9,341 nt of DNA, taken from contig JAGPDJ010000063.1 of NCBI GenBank assembly GCA_018057635.1, positions 1 to 9,341 of the forward strand. Direction: 5' to 3'. The stretch is from Ferruginibacter sp. (lineage in GTDB: Bacteria > Bacteroidota > Bacteroidia > Chitinophagales > Chitinophagaceae). The translations under genes were made by a program, and so were the position numbers. The notes under the pieces are model-generated. The model was not told the DNA's origin. It searched no databases and worked only from the letters and a program-made list of their open reading frames with translations. Of the stretch, positions 1-7,045 are shown in pieces (the stretch's first letter is position 1; every line of letters starts with the position of its first letter).

Positions 1-3000
1 TTTGAATAATCAAAGCTGCCATCTTTATCAACCATCTTAAGCCTGTAATAATTGATGCCGTTTTGAGGTTGAATATCTGTAAATCCATACTGCCTTGAAA
101 CAGCAGAATTTCCGGCTGCTTTAACAGTACCGTTCTTTTGATAATTTACACCATCTGTACTTCTTTCAACATCAAAATAATCACTGTTAAGTTCCTGGGA
201 AGTTTCCCAGAACAAAACAGTTTTACCGCCTGTTAGTTTACCCGTAAATGTTATAAGTTTTACAGGTAATACAATTGGCGGAATAACCGGTATAACATAG
301 GTTGCTGTATTGCTCAGGTTTCCGCCGTTATCAAATGCAGCATAATTAAACAATGCATTTCCGGAAAAACCGATAGCCGGATCAAATTGTAACTGAGCGA
401 TCTCCGCAGGAGATAATACTTGCCCAACGGTTACGGGTAACCCATTTAGTAACAGAACACCCTGTGTGGCAGGCGGAATGCTGTTGATCACATAAGTTGC
501 TATGGAACCATCTGCATCACTGCTGCTCAATAAAGGAATGGCAACCGGGCCGCTGGTATTTTCCATTTGCGGTGCCACCACATCTTCTGAAACAGGCGGT
601 ATGCCGGTAACATTTAATGAATAGGCTGCTACATTGCTTGCCTGGTTATTATTATCAGTTGCAAAATAATTAAACACCACTTCACCGGTATACCCGGAAG
701 CAGGATCAAATTGAAGCTGGCTAATTTGTATTGGAGTTAAAACCTGGCCGGCTGTTACAGGCACCCCATTCAATAACAAAACGCCCTGGCCCGGTAAAGG
801 CAAGGAACTGATTGTATAAGAAACAACAGTACCATCTGCGTCTGACCCTACCAGTGATGGAATAGCTGTTGGGCCGTTTGAATTGGGCATTACCGGCGCC
901 ACAACAGGAATTGCTGTTGGCGGAAGATTATTAACAGGTATGGTATATAAAGCACTGTTGCTTGTGAAACCGGAATTATCTGTTGCCGAATATTCAAAAA
1001 TTGCATTGCCGGTAAATGCAGGGTTTGGATCAAATTGTAACAGGCTGATTTCTGCAGGTGTTAATACCTGGCCTGCTGTTACAGGAATACCACCAAGCAA
1101 TAAAACACCTTGATATGCAGGTGGCAAACTCTCAATGGTATATGAGGTAATCGTTCCATCAGGATCACTCGCAATTAAAGAAGGTATGGCAGTTGCGCCA
1201 TTATTGTTGTTCATAACCGGCGCTATCACGGGTTCTGCAATGGGAGGAATATTTCCAGCACCTGAAACAGGTATGTTGTAAAATGCCAGGTTACTTGGAT
1301 TACCGCTATTATCTGTGGCAGAATAAGCAAAACTTGCAACCCCCGTAAATGCAGGGTTTGGATCAAAAGTTAACTGGCTGATCTGGGCAACTGTAAGCAC
1401 CTGGCCAGGCGTTACAGCTACACATCCCGGTGAACAGAGATACAACACACCCTGTGCAACTGCTGGAATCGTATGTATGGTATATGAGCTGATCGTGCCA
1501 TCGAGGTCTGCAGCAATAAAAGGAGGAATATTCGTCTGCCCGTTAGTGTTAGGCATTACCGGAGCAATTATATTTTGTGCAACCGGAGGCTGATTGGCAA
1601 TGCCTATTGTATAATTTCCGGGCTGGCTTATGTTACCGTTATTATCTGATGCAGTATAACTGAAATTTGCATTGCCGCTGAAACCTGCTGCAGGATCAAA
1701 ATATAATGACAGTGCCTGGTCAGGAGTCAGGTTCTGTCCGGCGTTTACTGGTAACAGTTGTGCCGGTAAACAGGTTAAAGGTGCTAATGGGCAATACAAT
1801 AAAACGCCCTCAACAACCGGGGGAATAGTTGAAATAGTATAGTTTGTTATCGTGCCGTCTCCGTCACTTCCGCTGATTGGAGGTATAGCAGTTGCTGCTG
1901 CATTGTAAGGTACTGTGGTAGTAATATTGATAACAGTTGGCGGATTATTTACAACCGGTATATTATAAGTTCCGGTGTTCCCGGTATTACCATCATTATC
2001 TGTTGCAGTGTATGTAAAATCAGCATTTCCAATAAACCCGGGAGCCGGGTCAAAATACAAGGATGCAGCCTGGTCCGGAGTAAGTGTCTGCCCTGCGGTA
2101 ACTGCCAGCAGCTGGCCTGTTGTACAGGGAGCAGGAGCCAGCGGGCAATAGCTCAAAATACCATCTGCCACATCAGGCAACGTAAGCACAGTATAATTGT
2201 CAATTGTACCATCCAGGTCACTGGCCTGTAAAGCAGGAATAGCCGTTGGCCCATTGCTGTTATTTACCGGCTGAGCATTTATATTGTCAACCAATGGTGG
2301 CGTTTCGCCATTTACAGATGCAGCAACAGGAATGGTATAATTGGCTGTATTGCTTATGTTACCACTGTTATCAGTAGCCGTATAATTAAAAGTTGCATTT
2401 CCTACAAAGCCTGTTGCAGGATCAAATTTCAGCGTTGCCATTTGAGCTGGAGTTAATACATCTCCGGCATTGATCACAGTAACAGTTCCTGTGCAAGGCT
2501 CCGTTCCATTGGAGCAGAAAGTAAGAATGCCTTCAATGGCAGGAGGCACCGTTGTTATTGTAAAAGAAGTAATTGTTCCATCATCATCTGATGCTGATAA
2601 TGGCGCAATTGCTGTTGGGCCATTTGTATTAGACATAGAAGGCACCACGATATTATTGGCTAAAGGCGGCCTTGCTTCAACAGGCAATTTATAAGTTGCT
2701 GTATTACTGATGTTGCCACTATTGTCTGTTGCATTAAAAGTAAATTGGGCAATTCCTATGAAGGTTGGTGCCGGATCAAATTTCAGTGTATTTATTTGTG
2801 CAGGAGATAATACAGTACCCGGAGTAATTACGGTAACAGTTCCGGTGCAAGGCTCAGTGCCATTTGAACAATAAGATAATACGCCTTCTGAAACCGGTGG
2901 GATTGTTAAAATATTATATGAATCTATTGTTCCGTCCGGATCACTGGCAACCAATGCGGGAATAAGTGTAGCTCCGTTTGTTTGCGGCATCGGCAGGTTG

Positions 3001-4541
3001 GTGAAATTATTGGCCACTGGTGGCAACGTTATGCAACTGTAGGTATGCAGGTTTGTACTTCTGAATTCCCTTAACTGGCCATAGATCCAGGTATTGAATA
3101 ACCTGGTATCACCGATATTTGGAGCCAGAATTCCGGTTCCCGAACCACCCCAGGGATGAACGGCACCACTTGATGTAATACCAAATATTTCTGCTGAGCC
3201 GGTAACCACCGAACTGTCATCCCAAAAAGCGATAGCAGGTGTTGCAGGCGGAGCTGGCCTGTAATCAAAAATTGCAAACCCGTCACTGTTATTCTCAGCA
3301 TCATATATCGGGTAATGTACCGGGAAAGATCCATACCTGAATATTGTTTTAAATGCAGTTCCGCTTGGTACATTCGCACCCAGGCCATCCAGGCCATCCC
3401 AGGTTACAACAGAAGTTCCCAGTGAGGCTATTTCAGATTCAATCAACACATCTTTGGTTCCTGGCTGGTATCCGTCAACGTTATTAAGATCGAGGAGCAA
3501 TATTGCCACACCCGGCGCAGTAACTGTTAATGAAATATCCATTGCGCCACCATTTGGCCTTGAAATATTGCATTTTGAAACAGGTACAATAACCGGGTTA
3601 ACAATGGAAGCTGTAGGCCAGAATTCCGGATCAGGGTCGTTTACAAAATTATCATATTGCGGATAGCCTGCGTTAAAAACACCAGCATAAAAATTTCTGC
3701 TTTTTCTGCGCTTTTTATAATCAGTAGTCAGGTTACCTGTTGCATCTGTTAATGTTCCGGATGCATTACTGGTAAAGAAAAAACCAAATGGCTGCATGCC
3801 GCTGAGGTTGATTGACTTTATATAATAATTATTACCTGCCTGGTTTGGTACCGCTGTAAATAAAGAGAAATTTGAAGACAAGCGGTTGCTTGCAGAAGTT
3901 GCATTAAAAGACCAGTATTTGGCATGCAAGCGGCCTTTCTTTTCTGTGGTACCGCTATAAACTGAAAAATCCCACAGGTTGTAATAATCACGGTTTGTAC
4001 TGGCTCTAAGGCCGCCGGCAACAGTGCCGTCATCCAGTATCTCAATGGCCAGGTCAATGGCGGATGATTCAATAACCGGAAATGTATAACTGAGTGCATT
4101 ATATCCTGCACCACCTACAATTGCGGAAGGGCCGGCAACCATTTGTGCATAGGTACTTATTACACCCGTTGCCGCATCCAGGTTAACTCCATCAGTAGAA
4201 AAAAGATCTGACACTGATACTACTGTATTATTATCAAGCCTGCGCAACTGTATACGAACGGTATTATTCACAACACCGTTTACATCATTGCGTGCCAGGC
4301 CAAAATACAATACTTCTCCCGGTTTGATGCGGACTTTTAACCGGTGGTCGGCATTAAAATTCGGTTCGGTTGGCGCAGCCAGGAATGTAAGGGAGTTATT
4401 GGCATCACCATTTTGCAGGTAACCAACAAACTGGTTAACACCATTGGCCGGGCCGGTATTAGCAGGTGTGAGATTCTTACCACCTTCTGCTAAGGATGCA
4501 AAGGATGATAATAAAAGTAAAAAAGTAAAGATCTTTTTCAT
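1..4541 (-). CDS. Large exported protein with eight cadherin/Ig-like repeats, probable type IX secretion substrate (3' end outside window)
   Basis: The frame is open from an ATG at 4541 to the left edge, giving 1513 codons and no stop, so the C-terminus is missing. Residues 1-18 (MKKIFTFLLLLSSFASLA) form a typical signal peptide: lysines, a leucine core and a small-residue cleavage site. Residues 19-504 are a beta-rich region without a family I recognise; it contains WDGLDGLGANVPSG (381-394), which resembles the FlgD-like WDG..D..G..VPSG turn of Bacteroidota surface proteins. Residues 505-1419 are eight tandem repeats. At 1425 a LPVKLITFTG segment begins a module (VLFWET..ELNSDYFDVERS, then YYRLKMVDKDG) that in this phylum usually comes just before a type IX secretion C-terminal signal. 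That signal would lie outside the window. I infer a secreted or surface-anchored structural or adhesive protein; no catalytic motif was seen. It has its own leader downstream of the ftsZ terminator, so a link to division is unlikely. The coding frame is certain, the role is not. Confidence 0.9.
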   Translation of the reverse strand, partial: MKKIFTFLLLLSSFASLAEGGKNLTPANTGPANGVNQFVGYLQNGDANNSLTFLAAPTEPNFNADHRLKVRIKPGEVLYFGLARNDVNGVVNNTVRIQLRRLDNNTVVSVSDLFSTDGVNLDAATGVISTYAQMVAGPSAIVGGAGYNALSYTFPVIESSAIDLAIEILDDGTVAGGLRASTNRDYYNLWDFSVYSGTTEKKGRLHAKYWSFNATSASNRLSSNFSLFTAVPNQAGNNYYIKSINLSGMQPFGFFFTSNASGTLTDATGNLTTDYKKRRKSRNFYAGVFNAGYPQYDNFVNDPDPEFWPTASIVNPVIVPVSKCNISRPNGGAMDISLTVTAPGVAILLLDLNNVDGYQPGTKDVLIESEIASLGTSVVTWDGLDGLGANVPSGTAFKTIFRYGSFPVHYPIYDAENNSDGFAIFDYRPAPPATPAIAFWDDSSVVTGSAEIFGITSSGAVHPWGGSGTGILAPNIGDTRLFNTWIYGQLREFRSTNLHTYSCITLPPVANNFTNLPMPQTNGATLIPALVASDPDGTIDSYNILTIPPVSEGVLSYCSNGTEPCTGTVTVITPGTVLSPAQINTLKFDPAPTFIGIAQFTFNATDNSGNISNTATYKLPVEARPPLANNIVVPSMSNTNGPTAIAPLSASDDDGTITSFTITTVPPAIEGILTFCSNGTEPCTGTVTVINAGDVLTPAQMATLKFDPATGFVGNATFNYTATDNSGNISNTANYTIPVAASVNGETPPLVDNINAQPVNNSNGPTAIPALQASDLDGTIDNYTVLTLPDVADGILSYCPLAPAPCTTGQLLAVTAGQTLTPDQAASLYFDPAPGFIGNADFTYTATDNDGNTGNTGTYNIPVVNNPPTVINITTTVPYNAAATAIPPISGSDGDGTITNYTISTIPPVVEGVLLYCPLAPLTCLPAQLLPVNAGQNLTPDQALSLYFDPAAGFSGNANFSYTASDNNGNISQPGNYTIGIANQPPVAQNIIAPVMPNTNGQTNIPPFIAADLDGTISSYTIHTIPAVAQGVLYLCSPGCVAVTPGQVLTVAQISQLTFDPNPAFTGVASFAYSATDNSGNPSNLAFYNIPVSGAGNIPPIAEPVIAPVMNNNNGATAIPSLIASDPDGTITSYTIESLPPAYQGVLLLGGIPVTAGQVLTPAEISLLQFDPNPAFTGNAIFEYSATDNSGFTSNSALYTIPVNNLPPTAIPVVAPVMPNSNGPTAIPSLVGSDADGTVVSYTISSLPLPGQGVLLLNGVPVTAGQVLTPIQISQLQFDPASGYTGEVVFNYFATDNNNQASNVAAYSLNVTGIPPVSEDVVAPQMENTSGPVAIPLLSSSDADGSIATYVINSIPPATQGVLLLNGLPVTVGQVLSPAEIAQLQFDPAIGFSGNALFNYAAFDNGGNLSNTATYVIPVIPPIVLPVKLITFTGKLTGGKTVLFWETSQELNSDYFDVERSTDGVNYQKNGTVKAAGNSAVSRQYGFTDIQPQNGINYYRLKMVDKDGSFDYS
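285..3029 (-). repeat. Eight tandem cadherin/Ig-like protein repeats (106-123 residues each)
   Basis: Each unit starts at a PP dipeptide, then reads roughly NGPTAIP, SD.DGTI..YTI, a GVL strand, TAGQVLTP.Q, L.FDP, F.GNA.F.YTATDN.GN and TYTIPV. Starting residues are 505, 624, 747, 866, 984, 1098, 1206 and 1314, with the array ending at 1419. Unit lengths are 119, 123, 119, 118, 114, 108, 108 and 106. The GVL..NG.PVTAGQVLT and FDP..GFTGNA.F.Y..TDN pattern matches bacterial cadherin-like (Big_9 or Cadherin_5 type) domains; the exact family is my judgement. The DxDGT turn could bind calcium, as in related domains, but this is inference. Units 1-4 contain a loop with two cysteines, unit 5 a short CSPGC loop, and units 6-8 none. 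Confidence 0.9.
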
Positions 4542-4589
4542 ACAATTTAAAATTTATTGGGGGAATATAATGGGGAAATTCTTAAAGTA

Positions 4590-4613
4590 ATAACGGTAAA
4601 GTGTAAATGTAAT
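4590..4613. repeat. 24-bp direct repeat, copy 1
   Basis: This copy reads ATAACGG followed by the 17-bp core TAAAGTGTAAATGTAAT (core overall at 4597-4613). The second copy at 4781-4804 matches at 22 of 24 positions, differing only at GG versus TT before the core. The first base of the copies is offset by 191 bp. This copy lies about 50-70 bp upstream of the repeat-protein start codon. Confidence 0.85.
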
Positions 4614-4645
4614 AGTGTGATTGTACCAGTTGAAAAGAGTGGTGC

Positions 4646-4686
4646 AAATATTCCGGTAATTTATACGGATACAGAAAAATATTCCG
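4646..4686. repeat. Paired 10-bp direct repeat AAATATTCCG, 31 bp apart
   Basis: AAATATTCCG occurs at 4646-4655 and again at 4677-4686, each followed by one variable base and then TAA. The 31-bp offset is close to three helical turns, which would place two bound proteins on the same DNA face. They lie about 105-145 bp upstream of the repeat-protein start codon. A regulator binding site is inference. Confidence 0.4.
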
Positions 4687-4746
4687 TTAAATGCAGGATT
4701 GGACCTGGCCAAAGAAAATACTACATGCATTAATATGTGTTTGGGG

Positions 4747-4760
4747 TAAACAACTGTTTA
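4747..4760. promoter_or_regulatory. 14-bp palindrome TAAACA-AC-TGTTTA, candidate operator
   Basis: Two perfect 6-bp arms are separated by two bases, a form typical of a site for a dimeric regulator. It sits about 205 bp upstream of the repeat-protein start codon and inside the 167-bp bracketed segment. A/T-rich palindromes of this size can arise by chance. Confidence 0.25.
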
Positions 4761-4780
4761 AAATCCTTGAACAGCACACT

Positions 4781-4804
4781 ATAACTTTAAAGTGTAAATG
4801 TAAT
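4781..4804. repeat. 24-bp direct repeat, copy 2
   Basis: This copy reads ATAACTT followed by the same 17-bp core TAAAGTGTAAATGTAAT as the copy at 4590-4613. A weaker third relative, TAAAAGTGTAACATT, lies at 4928-4942 in the ftsZ 3' region. Confidence 0.85.
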
Positions 4805-4849
4805 TTATATATATCGAATAATAAAAATATTATGGTACCGGAATACAAA

Positions 4850-4883
4850 TTTTAAAAAGCCCCTTTCAACTATGAAAGGGGCT
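4850..4883 (-). terminator. Intrinsic terminator of the ftsQ-ftsA-ftsZ unit
   Basis: AGCCCCTTTC (4858-4867) pairs perfectly with GAAAGGGGCT (4874-4883) around a 6-nt loop. Read on the minus strand, the 10-bp GC-rich-based stem is followed immediately by TTTTTAAAATTT, a classic U tract. The plus-strand side has no T run, so it acts in one direction. It lies about 125 bp after the ftsZ stop and should insulate the repeat-protein gene from division-gene transcription. Confidence 0.9.
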
Positions 4884-5009
4884 ACATACAAACATATACA
4901 CAAACACAGTTTTTGAGTTACACATTTTAAAAGTGTAACATTGGAAAATGAGTTCCAGTTTCTTTTCTTTAATTCTGAAATGGCTAATCTTATTTGAACA
5001 AGTACATTT

Positions 5010-6935
5010 TTAATCAGGTTTTTTCCCATCCAGGAAAGTATTGATCGTTCCGATTTCTGCCTGGTTATTTTCATCAGATTTCACAGTATAGTTGCTGTAA
5101 AAACTTTCTACATCGGCAATCTGGTTGTGTATTTCCATATTGCGGCGAAGGTAAGCAGGTACCGTCTCAAACTCATTGTTAGGATCGGCTGCATTAACAT
5201 TGAATGATAAATTACGCAGTTTTGCAATACGCTCCGTAGCCCGGCGCCTGAGTTCTTCTGTTTCGTCCTGCATCGCGGGCTCCTCAACAGTTGATATCAT
5301 GATGGGCTGAGTCTGATCTTCTGGCTTTTCCTCCGCCGCCTTTTGGGAATCTTTAACTACCAGTTGCATTTCAATTACAGGTTCGTCTTCCTGAAATGAT
5401 ATCTGCAAAGGAGTTGGTTCCTCGCTCGTATTGGATTTCTGTGCCGGCTGTTCCTCCACATAAATTTGTGCAGGCTTTGCCAAATAACCACCTGACGAAA
5501 GGGGATTACTGTTTGCTTCTTTATTATTAGTTACTTCCTGTTTGCTTTTATCTTCAGCTACAGGTTCTTGTTTTTTCGGAGGAGTTGGAGTTGCTAATTC
5601 AACATCAAATGCCACAATGGGAACCTGATCTGCGGCCGAAGATATTTCAAAAAAAACAGGCTTTTCATCAGATTTGTCCACAGTATTTTTACTAAGTGTT
5701 TCTACTGGTTGTTTGGGAAGTTCAGGATCTCTTTCAACAAGTGTTACCATCATCGGATCAGGCTCTGCAATTACTGTTGCTTTTTCTTCTAAAGAAAGTA
5801 TGATCTTTTCTTCATCCTGCACTTGCTCCTGAACTACAACTGTTTCTTCTGCTGCCTGAACTGCAGGCTGCTGCACAGCTTCAGCTTTTTTTGGCATTTC
5901 AAGTTCAAGTACAATTTTCTGATCTTTATTATCAGCAGCCACCGGTTTTGTTTCCCTTGCAAATGGATCTTTGTGTTCAAACCCGGTTGCAATCAGTGTT
6001 ATGCCAATTTCATTTCCAAGACTGTTGTCATACCCTAATCCAAGGATCACATCTGTATCATCACCAGCCTGGCTCAGCAAATAACTTTGTATCACTTCTA
6101 CCTCATCCATTGTAAACTCATGTTCACCTTCAGCTGAGTTGATATTGATCAATATCCATTTTGCTCCGCGGATATCGTTGTCATTCAGCAACGGTGATGT
6201 AAGAGCATTTTCTATAGCCAGTTGCGCCCTGTTCTCACCTTCAGCCGAAGCACTGCCAAGTATAGCCACACCGCCATTACTCATTACTGTGCATACATCC
6301 GCAAAATCTACATTTATCTGCCCGGTACTATTTATCACATCTGTTATACATTTTGCTGCAGTTGCCAGTACATTATCGGCTTTTGCAAATGCCTCTTTCA
6401 TTTTTAAATTTCCAAACTGGTGACGAAGTTTATCATTGCTGATCACCAATAAAGTATCTACATGATTTTTTAACAGCATGATTCCTTCTTCAGCCTGTGC
6501 AATTCTTTTCTTTCCTTCATAAGCAAAAGGTGTTGTAACAATACCCACGGTAAGAATGCCGAGGTCTTTACAAATTTTTGCCAGGATAGGTGCACCACCG
6601 GTTCCTGTTCCGCCACCCATGCCTGCAGTGATAAATGCCATCTTGGTATTTACTTCCAGGATACGCTTAATCTCTTCCAGGCTTTCTTCAGTTGCCTGGC
6701 GTCCTATTGCAGGATTGGCACCGGCTCCTAGGCCTTGTGTAAGATGCGGGCCTAACTGGATCTTATTGGGAACTTTGCTCAAAGCAATGGCCTGGGCATC
6801 TGTATTGCATATAATAAAATTTACGCCTTCAATATCCTGGGAATACATGTGGTTTACCGCATTGCTCCCGCCGCCGCCAACACCAATAACCTTGATGATG
6901 GAGGATTGTTCTTTAGGCAAATCAAAATGGATCAT
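5010..6935 (-). CDS. ftsZ: Cell division protein FtsZ, long-linker Bacteroidota form
   Basis: FtsZ is the cytoplasmic tubulin-like GTPase that polymerises into the division ring. The product has 641 residues, against about 380 in E. coli. The core spans residues 1-320: T1 loop GVGGGGSNAVNHM (18-30), tubulin signature GGGTGTGG (107-114), and T7 catalytic loop NVDFAD (208-213), so polymerisation-coupled GTP hydrolysis should be intact. Residues 321-560 are an acidic, proline- and glutamine-containing linker, probably disordered. A basic helix-like stretch (ELRRRATERIAKLRNLSF, 561-578) follows, then the conserved C-terminal peptide VPAYLRRN (592-599), which contacts FtsA in other bacteria. A further 42 residues end in TFLDGKKPD. 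The ATG at 6935 is supported by the core beginning right after it; the leader has no Shine-Dalgarno sequence. It is the last gene before the terminator, 110 bp after ftsA. Confidence 0.98.
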   Translation of the reverse strand: MIHFDLPKEQSSIIKVIGVGGGGSNAVNHMYSQDIEGVNFIICNTDAQAIALSKVPNKIQLGPHLTQGLGAGANPAIGRQATEESLEEIKRILEVNTKMAFITAGMGGGTGTGGAPILAKICKDLGILTVGIVTTPFAYEGKKRIAQAEEGIMLLKNHVDTLLVISNDKLRHQFGNLKMKEAFAKADNVLATAAKCITDVINSTGQINVDFADVCTVMSNGGVAILGSASAEGENRAQLAIENALTSPLLNDNDIRGAKWILININSAEGEHEFTMDEVEVIQSYLLSQAGDDTDVILGLGYDNSLGNEIGITLIATGFEHKDPFARETKPVAADNKDQKIVLELEMPKKAEAVQQPAVQAAEETVVVQEQVQDEEKIILSLEEKATVIAEPDPMMVTLVERDPELPKQPVETLSKNTVDKSDEKPVFFEISSAADQVPIVAFDVELATPTPPKKQEPVAEDKSKQEVTNNKEANSNPLSSGGYLAKPAQIYVEEQPAQKSNTSEEPTPLQISFQEDEPVIEMQLVVKDSQKAAEEKPEDQTQPIMISTVEEPAMQDETEELRRRATERIAKLRNLSFNVNAADPNNEFETVPAYLRRNMEIHNQIADVESFYSNYTVKSDENNQAEIGTINTFLDGKKPD

Positions 6936-7045
6936 GTTTGTAAGTTTGTATGAGTTAGTAAGTATTATAATTTATTTTAAATGTTGAATGTTGAATTTTA
7001 AATGATCGCTTGAATTCAACATTTAAAATTTATAATTCAAAATGA
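6936..7045 (-). repeat. ftsA-ftsZ intergenic region with 16-bp inverted repeat and heptamer repeats
   Basis: ATTTTAAATGTTGAAT (6974-6989) and ATTCAACATTTAAAAT (7014-7029) are perfect 16-bp inverted arms around a 24-nt loop. The loop-side flank repeats TGTTGAA in tandem (6982-6995) and again carries TTTTAAAT. In RNA this gives a long A/U hairpin. There is no GC-rich stem with a U run after it, so it is unlikely to be a full terminator; it may be an RNA processing or attenuating structure, or an intergenic repeat family. The ftsZ-proximal end, minus strand, is an A/C-rich leader with CATACAAAC. Confidence 0.7.

Larger units (their letters stand above)
4614..4780. other. 167-bp segment with inverted ends between direct repeats, possible small non-autonomous element
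   Basis: The segment begins with AGTGTG (4614-4619) and ends with its reverse complement CACACT (4775-4780). Both hexamers abut the inner borders of the two 24-bp direct repeats exactly. Allowing one gap, the inverted ends extend to about 15 positions with 12 matches. No ORF of note lies inside. The layout of terminal inverted repeats between direct repeats is what a miniature insertion leaves, but a 24-bp duplication would be unusually long for most transposons, so regulatory duplication is an equally open reading. Confidence 0.25.
4542..5009. other. Gene-free region between ftsZ and the repeat protein gene
   Basis: This 468-bp stretch has no convincing gene. From right to left it holds the ftsZ 3' untranslated region, the ftsZ terminator (4858-4883), and about 300 bp of leader for the repeat-protein gene. 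I looked on the minus strand for the Bacteroidota promoter pattern TTG, about 20 bp, then TAnnTTTG. The nearest match to the -7 element upstream of the ATG is AATATTTG at 4652-4645, without a good partner TTG, so I do not call a promoter. No Shine-Dalgarno sequence precedes the ATG at 4541; the leader ends in an A/T-rich stretch, which is normal for the phylum. Confidence 0.75.

Noticed and set aside
883..3666. Short open frames on the plus strand (883-1113, 2470-2694, 3454-3666) and on the minus strand (3071-3397)
   Set aside because: All lie inside the continuous minus-strand frame that encodes the repeat protein. Their translations have no recognisable motif, and they follow the repeat structure of the true gene.
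3818..4114. 98-codon minus-strand frame
   Set aside because: It is in another frame inside the N-terminal region of the repeat-protein gene and its translation is unlike any protein I recognise.
4753..4774. Small hairpin CTGTT/AACAG in the leader
   Set aside because: The stem is only about five base pairs, has no U tract, and competes with the nearby palindrome. It is not distinguishable from chance.
4889..4896. TATGTTTG on the minus strand, a full match to the Bacteroidota -7 promoter element
   Set aside because: It lies just ahead of the ftsZ terminator, so a transcript from it would end at once, and no TTG sits at the right distance upstream. It is part of a simple CA/TG-rich stretch.
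4805..5074. 89-codon minus-strand frame overlapping the end of ftsZ
   Set aside because: It overlaps the ftsZ 3' end out of frame and reads through the terminator hairpin, so it is not a plausible gene.
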